Source: Charina bottae
Lineage: Eukaryota > Chordata > Lepidosauria > Squamata > Charinaidae
Assembly: GCA_023362775.1 (NCBI GenBank)
Contig: JALMGJ010000060.1
Coordinates: forward strand, 568,501 to 632,500
Reading direction: 5' to 3'
Length of the DNA stretch: 64,000 nucleotides
Position numbers and translations under genes: made by a program. This document shows positions 33,858 through 46,773 of the stretch, in pieces. Under the pieces are notes generated by a model, which was not told the origin of the DNA, did no database searches, and saw only the letters and a list, made by a program, of their open reading frames with translations. How positions within the stretch are numbered: the first letter of the stretch is position 1; each line of letters starts with the position of its first letter.

Positions 33858-36204
33858 CATTGCACCAACAAATAGTTTCTTACAATTCCATACACATCCT
33901 TCCCCCTTTGTTTGACCCAGTTAATTGAAACTTAATCCAGAAAAGACAGTCATCTGGATCCTGGATAGAATGGACATATAATTGAAAATATTTAAAAGTG
34001 AAACAGTTAATATGCAGACTGATTTGTACATTACTAGAACTATACATTTTTATATGCAACAGAGAAAATAGCACATATTTTGATATTTTCCCCCAGAACC
34101 TTTGTGATACCATGTGTTCACTTATCCAGTCTTTTATATATTTTGAATTTAAAAGCAAACAAAAAGCTGTAGTTCAGCTGTAATTATTGCTTCATTTGTT
34201 TGTGTGTGCATGTCAAACGTGCTATTGTGTGCAATGATAGAGCTTGCAAGCATTTTCTGCTCCACTGATAATTATCCCCTGCTTATTAGACATTCATGAT
34301 CCTGTTGAGCAAGCCATCTGATTTAATGGGAAATCCAAACTAATTAGCTTAAATCTAATTATTTGGAAAAGTGTTACTAATCTAGATGTGGGATACATCC
34401 TCCTCCTTCAGAAGCAACATACCTGCCAGAAAACCAAATACTTTCAAATTTTGGGAAAGCAGAGTTGGGTTAAGTCATATAATGAAGATTGTATTATACA
34501 TATTGCCCTTTCAAAATGACCACAATGAAGTCAGAATGTTAACTGACCTATAAGGACATCATAGAATAGCCAGAGAAGTCAACTGACATGGTTCCAAACA
34601 AAAAGCATGGTTGTGAACTGAATGAGATACATTATATATGTTTATTGTATTTTTACCTCCCTTGCCACATTTTCTGCCTCAGGAACCACAAACCATGAGC
34701 ATCCTTGGGAATTATGCACTTTGATTGTTGGAAGAGGGCTTCATTTGCAGTTCTGCTTCAGGTAGCAAAATCCCTCTGGCAGCCCTTTTTACAGAATTCC
34801 ACAATCCAGCAATTGTGAGGAAACCAACATGTCCTCCTTGTTTTGGCATGGCCCTTTTGGCTGCCTGTTGACTTCCATCATGGCCCTTTTGGCTGCCTGT
34901 TGACTTCCATCACCACTTCAATTTTCTTTTTATTAGCCTGAAGTCTCTGCACAACCTGAGCCACTTTCAACAACCTCCCGAATAGTGTCCTCTGTTCTCT
35001 GCAGGCCATCTGGAAGTGGAACAGTCACCATATTGCTTCACTTCCAGGGTCAATCTACTAAAGCAGAGGATAGTTAAACAGCAGTGCCTCCTTAATGCAA
35101 CAGCTGTCCCTCAGAACTCTCCCAATTTGTTTAATTTGTCTTTCTTCGCGTGGGAAGAACTTCTTCACTATTTATAAAGGTTTTAACAGACTTCATTTGG
35201 CTATCATACTTGACAATATCTGCTTAAACCAAACTATTTTGGATGTAGGTTTTCTTTGCATTATTTTCTGTTGTTTTATATTCTTTTTCAAGTGCAGTTC
35301 ATTATTATTATTTTAAAAATTCCTAATATGCATAACCTGTACATGAAGAGGTCTTTTTAATGGGGGTGATGGGGTTGGGACAGAGGGAGGGAGCAATTGT
35401 CTGAAACTGGAGAGAAACTTGGAAAAATTCAATAATTAGAATGATGAGATAGATGCTTTTTTAAAAAAAATTCAAGATAGAAATACAGAGAAGTTAAAAT
35501 ATAACCTCCTGGTGCTGGTCAGTAGATCTTCATGTACTTTATTACATATAGATGATATGACCATCTTCTCTGTGAAAAAAGCATTACATGGAATAATCAC
35601 CTACTGTATTAGAAGGCTGAATATCAAAATATAAACTATCAAAGAACTAAAATCATATTTTTGTTTTTGGGTTTAGAGGGATTGCTATAGATAGCAGTTA
35701 GATGGGAACTTCACTGAACCCGAAAATTGCTGTAAGTACCTGGCTGTGGCATCTGTGTCAGGCAAAGTAAATCCAATCAGTTGGACAAAAGCTGCATCAC
35801 TCCATTGCAAACAAGCCCTGCCCCTTTTGTACATGCACTGTGACTTGCACACATCAAAAAGGTCCTAAGTTTACAGCGTGATGGTACAATGCTTCTTTAA
35901 TTGTTTTGGCAACAGTATGGGGAGATGCAGATGCCAAAAATACTTACAGTGCTTTTCCATAGTTTGATATGAGGAGGGTGAACACCAAAGATACTTCTCA
36001 GGGTACCCAGAGATGGATGGCTGCCATTACACTAGTAAGTAATGAGCAGTAAACATTAGTAAAATCATTGACCAAACCAAAGTACAGCATATTTTGCAAA
36101 TAGCCATACAAAATTTAGCCATGTCCAGAGAAATAAAAGCACACTTACTTATTTATTTATTTATCAAATGCATATGACCGTCCATCTATCAAATGAAACT
36201 CAGC
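33858..36204. other. No gene recognised
   Basis: About 2.3 kb without a supported gene; it includes a 32-bp tandem duplication at 34847-34910 and a short (TTTA)n near 36145. Confidence 0.5.
34847..34910 (+). repeat. Exact 32-bp tandem duplication
   Basis: The unit beginning CATGGCCCTTTTGGCTGCCT is present twice in a row without a mismatch (34847-34878 and 34879-34910), so it arose recently. Confidence 0.95.
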
Positions 36205-36216
36205 TGATCAGGCATT

Positions 36217-39200
36217 TGTCGTTTATTCATTCATTCGCTTCCAACTCTTTGTGACTTCATGGACCAGCCCACGCCAGAGCTTCCTGTCGGCCGTCACCAT
36301 CTCCAGCTCCCCCATGGTTGAGTCCGTCACCTCCAGAATATCATCCATCCATCTTGCCCTTGGTCTGCCCCTCTTCCTTTTACCTTCCACTTTCCCTAAC
36401 ATCAGCTTCTTCTCCAGGATATCCTGTTTTCTCATTATGTGGCCAAAGTACTTCAGTTTTGCCTTTAATACCATTCCCTCAAGTGAACAGTCTGGCTTTA
36501 TTTCCTGGAGTATGGACTGGTTTGATCTTCTTGCAGGCCAAGGCACTCTCAGACTTTTCCTCCAACACCACAGTTCAAAAGCATCTATCTTCCTTCGCTC
36601 AGCCTTCCTTATGGTCCAGCTCTCACAGCCATAGGTTACTACAGGGAATACCATTGCTTTAACTATGCAGATCTTTGTTGTCAGTGTGATGTCTCTGCTC
36701 TTAACTATTTTATCAAGATTTGCCATTGCTCTCCTCCCAAAAAGTAGACGTCTTCTGATTTCCTGGCTGCAGTCAGCGTCTGCAGTAATCTTTGCGCCTA
36801 GAAATACAAAGTCTGTCACTGCCTCCACTTTTTCTCCATCTATTTGCCAGTTATCAATCAAGCTGGTTGCCATAATCTTGGTTTTTTTCAGGTTTAACTG
36901 CAACCCAGCTTTTGCACTTTCTTCTTTCACCTTCGTCATAAGGCTCCTCAACTCCTCCTCGCTTTCAGCCATCAAAGTGGTATCATCTGCATATCTGAGA
37001 TTGTTAATGTTTCTTCCAGTGATTTTAACTCCAGCCTTGGATTCCTCAAGCCCAGCATGTCGCATGATGTGTTCTGCGTACAGGTTGAATAGGTAGGGTG
37101 AAAGTATACAACCCTGCCGTACTCCTTTCCCAATCTTAAACCAGTCCGTTGTTCCGTTCTCTGTTCTTACCGTTGCTACTTGGTCGTTATACAGATTCCT
37201 CAGGAGGCAGACAAGATGACTTGGTATCCCCATACTACCAAGAACTTGCAACAATTTGTTATGATCCACACAGTCAAAGGCTTTAGAATAGTCAATAACA
37301 CAGAAATAGATGTTTTTCTGAAACTCCCTGGCTTTCTCCATTATCCAGCGGATATTGGCAATTTGGTCTCTAGTTCCTCTGCCTTTTCTAAACCCAGCTT
37401 GTACATCTGGCAATTCTCGCTCCATGAATTGCTGGAGTCTACCTTGCAAGATCTTGAGCATTACCTTACTGGCATGTGAAATAAGTGCCACTGTTCGATA
37501 GTTTGAACATTCTTTAGTGCTTCCCTTTTTTGGTACGGGAATATGTTGATTTTTTCCAATCTGATGGCCATTCTTGTGTTTTCCAAATTTGCTGGCATAT
37601 GGCATGCATCACCTTGACAGCATCATCTTGCAAGATTTTAAACAGTTCAGCTGGGATACCGTCGTCTCCTGCTGCCTTGTTATTAGCAATGCTTCTTAAG
37701 GCCCATTCAACCTCACTCTTCAGGATGTCTGGCTCTAACTCACTGACCACACCGTCAAAGCTATCTCCAATATTATTATCCTTCTTATACAGATCTTCCG
37801 TATATTCTTGCCACCTTTTCTTGATCTCTTCTGCTTCTGTTAGTTCCTTACAATCTTTGTTTTTGATCATACCCATTTTTGCCTGGAATTTACCTCCGAT
37901 GTTTCTAATTTTCTGGAGGAGGTCTCTTGTCCTTCCTATTCTATTGTCTTCTTCCCTCACTCGGTGGAATCCGGCGTTAAACAGGGATGTGTTATTGCTC
38001 CAACCATATTCACTATCTTCATTGCTATGATTATACACCTTGTTGAAGAGAAACTTCCTACTGGTGTAGAAATTATATATCGAACAGATGGAAAGCTTTT
38101 TAATCTTAGTAGGCTGAAAGCAAAATATAAGGTAATTACAACTTCTGTTATAGAACTTCAATATTCTGATGATAACGTAGTCTGTGCACACTCCGAGGAA
38201 GATCTTCAAACTATCCTAAACATTTTTGCAGAAGCATATGAAAAGCTCGGCCTCTCAATTAACATTACCAGCAAGTTCGAACCAATCCCTCCGCAGCACC
38301 ATCAATCCAGCTAAAGATGTGTCACTAGAAAATGTCGACCACTTTTCTTATCTCGGCAGCCATCTATCTACAAAAGCCGACATCGACGCTGAAATTCAGC
38401 ATCGCCTGAGCTCTGCGAGTGTAGCTTTCTCCCGAATGAAGCGTAGAGTGTTTGAGGATCGGGACATTCGCAGGGAGACCAAAATGCTTGTTTACAAAGC
38501 CATTGTACTACCAACCCTTCTGTATGCCTGTGAAACATGGACCCTCTACAAACGCCACCTCCAACTTCTTGAAAGATTCCATCAACACTGCCTCCGAAAA
38601 ATTCTGCAAATTACTTGGGAAGATAGGCAGACTAATGTTAGCGTATTAGAAGAAGCTAAAACCACCAGCATTGAAACAATGATCATCCAACATCAACTTC
38701 GCTGGACCGGCCATGTTGTTCGAATGTCTGACCATCGTCTTCCAAAGCATCTACTTTACTCCCAACTTAAGAATGGAAAACGGAATATTGGTGTACAGCA
38801 AAAGAGATTCAAAGACACTCTCAAAGCTAATTTAAAAAATGTAATATCAGCATTGAGAACTGGGAAGCCCTAACTCATGAGTGTTTCAATTGGAGGTCAG
38901 CCTTTATTAATGGCGCTATGGACTTTGAAGAAGCACGAGTACAGGGCGAAAGGGAGAAAAGAGCTAAAAGGAAGGAACATCAGGCAAACCCTCATCATGA
39001 CCGTCTCTCACCCGGAAACCTATGCCCTCATTGTGGGAGGTTGTGCGGATCCAGAATTGGCCTTTATAGCCACTTACGGATCCACTGTTAAAATTTTACC
39101 TTTGGAAGACAATCTTACTCGGCTACGAGTGATCTCCAATGATGATTGTCTTCTTCCACTTCCGCCCATTGCTTGTTTAAAAATAATTCCTTATCTCTTC

Positions 39201-40090
39201 TGGCTAACCTCTGGAATTTTGCATTTAATTGGGCATATCTCCCCCTATCACTGTTGCCTTTTGCTTTCCTTCTTTTTTGGGCTACTTCCAGCGTCTCAAC
39301 AGACAGCCATCTTGCCTTCTTGGTTTTCTTTTTCTTTGGGACATTTTTTGTTGCCGCCTCCTGAACAATGTTGCGAACTTCTGTCCATAGTTCTTCTGGG
39401 ACCCTATCTACTAAATCTAGTCCCTTAAATCTATTCTTCACCTCCACTGCATATTCCTTAGGAATATTAGTGAGCTCATATCTAACTGATCTGTGGGTCT
39501 TCCCTATTCTCTTTAGTCTGATTCTAAATTTTGCAATAAGAAGTTCGTGATCTGAACTACAGTCAGCTCCAGGTCTTGTTTTTACCGACTGTATAGATGT
39601 CTGCCACCTTTGGCTGCAAAGGATGTAGTCAATCTGGTTTCGGTGTCAACCATCTGGTGAAGTCCATGTATAAAGTCGTCTTTTAGGTTGTTGGAAGAGA
39701 GTGTTTGTTATGCACAGTGAGTTGTCTTGGCAAAATTCTATCAGCCTATGTCCCGCTTCATTTTGTTCTCCCAGACCATGCTTGCCTGTAATTCCAGGTG
39801 TCGTTTGACTACCCACCTTAGCATTCCAGTCTTCTGTAATGAAAATAACATCTCTTTTTGGTGTATTATCCAGTAGGTGCTGCAGATCCTCATAGAACTG
39901 ATCTACTTCTGCTTCTTCAGTATCTGTGGTTGGGGCGTATATTTGGATCACTGTGATGTTAAATGGCTTACCCTGAATTTGAATTGAGATCATTCTATCA
40001 TTTTTTGGATTGTATCCAAGCACTGCTTTAGCCACTTTATTATTAATTATGAAGGCTACTCCATTTCTTCTGTGGTCCTCTTGTCCACAG
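36217..40090 (-). mobile_element. Bov-B LINE (RTE clade), 5'-truncated, interrupted by another LINE
   Basis: Read on the minus strand it has, in order: an AP-endonuclease domain cut at its start (40090-39646: NGVAFIINNKVAKAVLG, VIQIYAPTTD, EDWNAKVGSQ); a linker (39447-39158); reverse transcriptase (37942 to about 36900) with FRKGRGTRDQIANIRWI, CVIDYSKAFDCVDHNKL, GVRQGCILSPYLFNLY and the catalytic LRYADDTTLMAE; and the C-terminal part (YGCESWTIRKAE, YFGHIMRK). The stretch 37605-36223 is open for 460 codons. Frameshifts lie near 37545 and in the endonuclease. A 12-bp duplication TGATCAGGCATT (36205-36216 and 40091-40102) flanks the whole. The copy is truncated inside the endonuclease, so it was inactive on arrival. 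Confidence 0.96.
37956..39144 (+). mobile_element. LINE with C-terminal C2H2 finger nested in the Bov-B, antisense to it
   Basis: The inserted LINE starts inside its reverse transcriptase (SGVKQGCVIAPTIFTIF) and has IELQYSDDNVVCAHSEED (YADD box with Ser), FSYLGSHLSTKADIDAEI, YACETWTLYKRHLQLLERFH and LRWTGHVVRMSDHRLPK. After a stop at 38874 and a frame change it ends in a C2H2-type finger (CX2CX12HX3H, CPHCGRLCGSRIGLYSHL, about 39022-39090) and an (ATG)n tail. The 13-bp repeat ATTGTCTTCTTCC at 37943-37955 and 39145-39157 is the target duplication; Bov-B coding sequence resumes on both sides. RT style suggests an RTE-like or related non-LTR clade, not resolved. Confidence 0.93.
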
Positions 40091-40102
40091 TGATCAGGCA
40101 TT

Positions 40103-41172
40103 AACAACTGTAAATAATATGAATCCAGATGGCCTGGAAATCTGACTAGATACAGTAGTTGCCATTTCTAGTTATGCTGTCCTGGCCTCCTGAAAAGACT
40201 ATGAAGCAAAGATTCTTCCCCCAGCCACTGAAGAGCATCAAAATATGCTCCAATGGATGTTTAAAATTGGTTCAGTCTAATTTCCTGCATTCTATTCTTG
40301 CAGTTCCTAGATGTGCATCAGAACCGGAATTATACTGGGAGATAGAACTAGTTTCAGTGTAGCATAAATCTGGTTCTTCAATTGTTGCTTCAGTTCTAGA
40401 AGACAGATTTAAATATCTGTGTGAAAGAGAACCCTAGACAGTAGTTTAAGAACTGGTTCTAGCACTGCATCAGTAGCCACTATTTGGTGCACTAGGCATC
40501 ATGGCTCAGCTTTGCTCTCAACTGGCTTGCAAAATTCCCCAAAGTTTCTGGAACACTTTCCAACTCTTTAGCAACTGCTCAATTTTGGGTCACATGACAA
40601 GGATGACATGGATGATACATTAAAGTTGTGATATATAGTATACGTCTCTTTTTATGATATTCTGAATCCTGGTCTTTTCACTATAATAACCAAAAAAAAG
40701 GTTCCCATCTTTTTTGCTCAGTGCAACCTTTACATGAGTCTCCACCCTGAAAACTTCCTGACAGGGTGCCATAATATATAATTATCCCAAGGGTAAGGTA
40801 ATAATCCCAAGGGTTATTTCATTTAGATTTCCTTACAGGCTCTCAAATACTTCCATTCACTGGCCATTTAAAAAAAAGGAGAAAAAATCATTGAGAGGAA
40901 AGTGGGGAGGCTAAAATAAACATTTTGCCCTCTGGCCAATTTGTAGCTTAAAAAGGTCCTGTCCTCTAACAATTACTTTTGATCGTGTGTTGTGCCTTGG
41001 ATACTTTACACTAAGAAAAAAAAACAGCAACTATTTTGTAAATAAATAAGTCAAAGATAGAGACAATGCATAGCCCATTCATTAGAATTAAAAAGGATGG
41101 ACAACATTTTCAAGCCAAGGGCCACAGTTTGGCTGAAGAGTGGAAATGGCCAGAAGTAAGTAAATAAGTTGA
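40103..41172. other. No gene recognised
   Basis: No supported feature in about 1.1 kb. Confidence 0.5.
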
Positions 41173-41405
41173 GAGCCAGTTTGGTCCAGTGGTTAAGGCA
41201 TGAGGCTAGAAACCGGGAGACCGCGAGTTCTAGTCCCACCTTAGGCACAAAGCCAGCTGGGTGACCTTGGGCCAGTCACTTTCTCTCAGCCCTAGGAAGA
41301 AGGCAATGGCAAACCACTTCCAAAAACCTGCCAAGAAAACTGCAAGGACTTGTCCAGGCAGACTCTGAGAATTGGACAGGACTGAATGGATTAAAAAAAG
41401 AAAAG
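41173..41405 (+). mobile_element. tRNA-derived SINE (GAGAGCCAGTTTGGTCCAGT)
   Basis: Same family as the copy at 28278, with GAGTTCTAGTCCCACCTTAG and GGGTGACCTTGGGCCAGTCA. It ends GGACAGGACTGAATGGATT and an A-rich tail. AAATAAGT-like sequence on both sides (near 41161 and 41407) may be the target duplication. Confidence 0.88.
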
Positions 41406-43437
41406 TAAATAAGTAAGTTAGTAAAAATCCTTTAAAAAGGAAGACTCCTCCACATGAAAAAAAAAAAAATCCTGGAACACCACCAGAATTTGGTGGAAGG
41501 GCAAAGATGTGGTATCAGGGCCTGCATAGGGGTATTATGATCTATGGGTTCTGTGTAGTTCCATTTTGTCTTAGGTACAGCTGATATGTTGCCCCTCAGT
41601 GTGGTAAAGTGAGTGTGGATCTGGATCTCCTATCTGCCTCCTAGCCTTCACTTCTCTGCTTGTATCACAAAGTGACAGATGGAGGAAGCTGCAGTTAGAA
41701 GCCAACATAGAAGCCACCACCTGCTGTTTGTTCTTTCAGCAGGTCCTGGGAAGAAACCAGGCTGATTCCCTGCTCTTAGTTCATTATGGTAGCACGGAAC
41801 CAAAAAAAGAAAAGGAGACAAAAGTGTCTGGGAAATCCTTGAAAGAGTTCTTTCCTGTGATAGGTTGTTGTGGCTCTTTTTTCTATAGAAGGAAGAGCCA
41901 CAATTCACACTCTGCTTGCTTTTGATGGATGCCCCCCCCAGTGTGAGCCAATGGAGGAATGAGTGAAGACATGCCAGGATATTTTCTCTCATTCTCTTTT
42001 GCCGGAGGAACAAAAGCAATTTGGAAAGCCAGTGGGATGAGCAACACGTAAGCTGCAGCTGTGTCGACTTTCCAGCCATGACTTCTCCTTTTTAAAAAAA
42101 TGTGCCAAAGTTTTGCTTGGATAGGAAAAAAGAGCATTTTTAACAAGAAAATACAAAAATGCACATTTTTTTTATTTTTTTAAAAAAAAGGATGGTTATG
42201 CTATCTTCCATTATGGTGTTTTCCAAGGAAATAGTTGTTACCTGAATGAAACATGCAGCAAAACCCTCATTTGTTTCAAACAAATACATCTCTTGCACTA
42301 AGACAGAAATATTACTTTTGAGCTAATGGAAACGTATGATGGAAGAGGGAAGAAAGAAGGAGGAAGAGTTATAACAAACAAGCTAATTAAATGAGAGTAT
42401 ATATAATATACATTAATTTCCGGGAGGAGAAGAGAAACACTATTCATTCTTACTCGAATTAAAAGGGGAGCAGGAAGAAATTTGGAGAAAAGATGAGGTC
42501 ATAATGATCTCTTACGTTAGAAGAAACTAAACAATAGAAATCTCTGCCTTTGGAAATCAAGAGTCTTCAACTGATGGAAGAAGCAGGGAACAATGTACCA
42601 GTATTACCTATAATTTGTTGCAACGGTGTCACTTAGCCATTGCTGAAAAGAAAAGACGTTTATTGCCAGCAAAAGATCAGCTTTTATAATATTGGTCTAT
42701 TTGCACATGCATATGCACGAACACACTATAAATAGTTGCTATCAGCAATTGAATGACCTCAGTGGAAAAGTCTGTGAGGAAGTGACCTGAGTTCAAGGAC
42801 TCAGCTGTCTCATCTTTATCTTTAAATTGGCCATGATTTGGGTGGTTAACTATTAAAGCAAAAGAACCCTTCAAATAGAGGTCTCTTCCCCATAATTATA
42901 ACTTATTGACCTAATTATATAGCATTATTTAATCTCTTGGGTTTACAAGGAAAGGAGCACTGCCTATCTGTAGACTTTGAATGACTATGTGGGAGGCAAA
43001 TTCATCTCTTCAAAATGTCACTCATCTCTCAAAATGTCACTTCTTTTCAGGAAAATCCTAGGCTCTGATCCCCTTTCAAACACAGGCAGGCAAACACACA
43101 GATTTAGTATGCAAGCTGAGATGCTGAACCTTTTGAAAAGGGAATAGTGCAGTCTTTAGGCTTTCTGACCAAGCTCTGAGGAGTTTCCCAGAACCAACAT
43201 TACTTTCATTATAGTTGATGTAAACCCTTCTTTAAAGGTAGCCAAATTGTGGAAATCTACCTCTCAATCTTCTGAATGGCTTCAGGAAACCATCCAATGA
43301 TTCTGTGGGGGTCTGACTAAATAGATTAGGAGTGGGCAGGTCAGGAATGGGTCTCAGTCAAATTGGGGTTTCAAAGGATTATTCAGAAGTTTGGGGACTT
43401 TGTAGAATGTTCTTCAGCATTTTCTTCAAACGAGAAA
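41406..43437. other. No gene recognised
   Basis: About 2 kb without a supported gene. The 143-codon minus-strand frame at 41648-42079 has no recognisable domain and overlaps others; I do not call it. Confidence 0.45.
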
Positions 43438-43449
43438 GAAAGGAAGGAA

Positions 43450-45355
43450 GGCTTCCAGGTGAGGTTCATAGTGGACTAAGATGTCTCCGGAGAAGCGGAG
43501 ATGGCGTTGCGGTGGTGACTGTGGCCAGATAACAAATTCTGGCTGGCAGAGCCTCTCCGGACAAGGAAAGACTGAGAGATCACCCACCTGTACTCCAGAC
43601 AGTTGCTCCTTGTGAGGAGACTGCAGGAATTGAAGGTTCTTGTGGTTGACTCATGAGCGGAGTGTTCAGGAGTCGAGGGAGAGCCAGCGTACTCGCAACC
43701 ACACTGCAGCCTTCTAAGGACACTGTGTCTTAAACACATTTGGATATAATCAATTTATAGTTAAAGAATGATCTTTGGACCAGCAGGATAAAGAAAAAAA
43801 CCACTCAGTGAGTCAGCCTTCATTCCAGATTAAAGAAAGAAAAAAGGAAAATTATAATTTCAAGAATTTTGCATTAATAGCAAAAAGCTTAATAAGATTT
43901 GACCTAAGAAAGTTATAAACAGATAAAGGGGACAGTATAAATCTGAAAGATTAATATTTTAATGAAAGTGCTTTTGATACTATTTGGAAATAATTAGATA
44001 AATAGACATGCCTTTGTGTGAATGCTGATTATTTAATATTAAAGGGAAAAGATGGTGGATGTTACAAAACAAAGAGATAAATGTGAGATAGATTGTGTGA
44101 CCAGAACTACAGAGTGCCAGATTGGACTAAAGCCTTAAGGACATAGAAAAAGCAAAAGAGAAAATAAAAGAGAAAAGCCTGCCTTTTACTTTCACCTTTG
44201 TAATTGACTCACCTTCACTTTTGTTTTACAAATAAAAGAATGGTGACTACCAGGAAAGCAGCAAAACTTGGTGAAGGGAGAAGAGGATTTTTAGAGCAAC
44301 TGACAGAAAAGGGGATGATTGCTCCAGAGCTATTATAAAAAACATTTGAAGAGATGGGGAAAAGGGTATCTGAATCTGTCAAATCTGTTACAAGTGATCT
44401 GGCTGCATTTGAAGGGAGAATGGAAAAAAGTTTTGTAAAGATGAAAGAGGAAATGAAAGAAGAAGTTAAAAAATGGAAGAGTCTGTAGTACAATTAACTT
44501 GAGAAGTAAAACAAATTAATTATAAATTGGAAATATTAGAAAGTAAGACAGAAATAATAAACAGGGAGATGGAAAAGGACTTAGACAATCTGGCACTATT
44601 GGAATTGAGAGGAAAAGATTTCTGCTGGAGATTCAGAGCGGTTCCAGAAGATCCTGGTGAAGACACCAGAGAAAAGTTTGTTCAATCTTTAACAAAATTT
44701 TTGCAATGGGATGAAGATGATATGGAGGCAGAGATTGACAAAGTCTATAGGATTAACATGCAATTTGCAAAATTAAGAAACCAAGGGATATTCTTGTGCA
44801 CTTTGTCAGGAAGAAGATCAGAGATCAGGTTTTGTAGCAACATTTTAATAGTAGATTGAAGATTAATAATGCAGATGTAATTGTACTTAAAGAAATTCCA
44901 AAATACACACAGTGATACAAAGAATTTAAAGATTAATATCCAACTGAAACCAGAATTTTTCTTGCTGGGACTAATTGACAGACAGCTAGAAAAGACTTAT
45001 GGATAATTGTTTTTGTGCATGGTAACTGCAGCGAGATTATTATATGCACAGAGATGGAAAGATTCTGAAATACCCACAATGGAGGAATGGAGCCACAATA
45101 TACAGTAACTATAGAGAGAGAGGATAAAATATAAATGCATTTATAACTGCTGTAAAGAAGATCGGAAGCCACTTCTTTCTCTTTCTCTTTCTCTTTCTCT
45201 TTCTCTTTCTCTTTCTCTTTCTCTTTCTCTTTCTCTTTCTCTTTCTCTTTCTCTCTTTTCTCTTTTCTTACTTATTTACTCATTGCTTTTCCTTACTCTT
45301 CTTTTTCTTCTTTAAATTGGTATTGCTTTTACTTTGTAAAAAAATTGCCAATAAA
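43450..45355 (+). mobile_element. L1-like LINE with ORF2 almost wholly deleted (half-L1 type)
   Basis: A GC-rich leader (43450-44239) precedes an ATG at 44240 that opens an ORF1-like frame. It has stops at 44336 and 44486 and a frame change, then a frame at 44527-44859. ORF1p features are a lysine/glutamate-rich coiled-coil stretch (44340-44580) and an RRM-like segment with FRAVPEDPGEDTREK and EIDKVYRIN. From about 44930 the translation jumps to the end of L1 ORF2 (LKPEFFLLGLIDRQLEKTYG, then AARLLYAQRWKDSEIPTMEE). About 3 kb of endonuclease and reverse transcriptase are missing between them. The 3' end is AATTGCCAATAAAAA. Edges share AGGAAGGAAGGCT, a possible target duplication within GGAA repeats. 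Confidence 0.8.
45170..45262. repeat. (TTTCTC)n microsatellite
   Basis: About 14 CTTTCT hexamers inside the L1 3' region. Confidence 0.95.
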
Positions 45356-45427
45356 AAGGAAGGAAGGAAGGAAGGAAGGAAGGAAGGAAGGAAGGAAGGA
45401 AGGAAGGAAGGAAGGAAGGAAGGAAGG
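45354..45427. repeat. (GGAA)n microsatellite at the L1 3' end
   Basis: About 18 AAGG units follow the L1 A-tail directly. The L1 left edge lies in a short run of the same tetramer, so the array probably grew from the duplicated target. Confidence 0.93.
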
Positions 45428-46768
45428 CTAGATGTTGCAATCTGGTTCAGAAGACATTGGCATCACTGTTGCAGAAGCGATAATGAAAAGATGGGCTTTG
45501 GGAGAGAAATGTTACCCTAAGTTCCTTACAGAAATGACCATCCAGTTCTAACTTTCTGTAGAGATTTGGAACAGACCCTACATAGTCATGTACTAGAGCA
45601 ATCTGCTTCATCTCAGACCTGACCCTGTTTGTATCAACTTCCTCCAGAGAAATTGGCTGCCCAGTTAATGGCTCAGAAGGAAAGGGATTTTAAAAAGTTC
45701 TGCTTGCATCCCAGTGGCTGACCCAGACCAGTTTCTCAGTTAAAGAATAGGAAAAGACAGATCTAGGAAGATGTTAGAAAATAAGGAACATCCATCCTGC
45801 ACAAATGAAGATCTGTTTTCTAAAATTAGGAATGAATTTAATAGATCACCCTGGAAGTGATCTGGGGCTATTTGCAGAGCTTCAGATGGGTCCTCAAATG
45901 GGTCATGTAATCTCTGTATAGGGTGAATGTGTAGGCACAGTGCTAGTTTGGGCTGTGAACTGGGATAGTTGTGCAGGACTCAGACATATGAGGTCAATAA
46001 ACACACAATACATGACCACATAAGCTGCTTGCTGTAATTATTTCAGCTGTTCTTTAGTTGTGCCTTAGCTGGCCTACAAGTCTGATCAAGGAAAGCAATT
46101 TAAGCCCTCTGAGACAGAGACAGATTTGGGGAAAAGAACCAAATATCTTGACAGTTTGCAAAGCTTTATCACTACCTTTCAATCTTTTAGAGATCCTGTC
46201 TTGCCTACTCATAAAGAAAAAATTCCCTGCCATTTGATGTAAAGCAATCTCCAGGGCAAGTAAGCACAATACATGTTGTTTCTCAGAAATTATCTTTGGA
46301 GCTATAACTGCCAGTCCTTATCTCATCAGAGGTTTAGAAGCATTGCATTTTCCACTGGGAGATAAAATGTCATGGGGAGTGGGGGGTAGGGTTGACAATG
46401 CTGCCTTATCAGTATGCTGTGATTGCATTCTTCCAAAGCTGTACTGAGATATGGTCACTTCAGCCAGAATCTTAATACAGGAAGAGGCAGTGTATTGATA
46501 TAAACCCAGTAACAGGTATCTCCAGCACGGGTAAACATTTTGTACAGCTACTGCCATTGTATGCAAAATCACTATCACTATAAAGGCCTGGTGGATAAAT
46601 CTTGGAAAGTCTTAGCTGCATAAATACCCATACTTGCTTACAGAAAGCCAACCAAACTAAATCAGCTACTAACCAGCAACAACAGATCATATCCCAGTGA
46701 GAAATCAAACTCTATCAAACATCCAGGTGCCAATCTCACCTTTCATCTCAGGCAATATTGTTATAGGA
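45428..46768. other. No gene recognised
   Basis: No supported feature in about 1.3 kb upstream of Gypsy element 2. Confidence 0.5.
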
Positions 46769-46773
46769 TGTAG

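Noticed and set aside
36251..37096. Plus-strand frames of 100 codons and more opposite Bov-B
   Set aside because: They are antisense shadows of the minus-strand LINE protein.
37964..38873. Host gene on the plus strand
   Set aside because: The motifs are those of a LINE reverse transcriptase, and a target duplication surrounds it.
41648..42079. 143-codon minus-strand frame
   Set aside because: No recognisable domain; overlaps other chance frames; no promoter or splice context seen.
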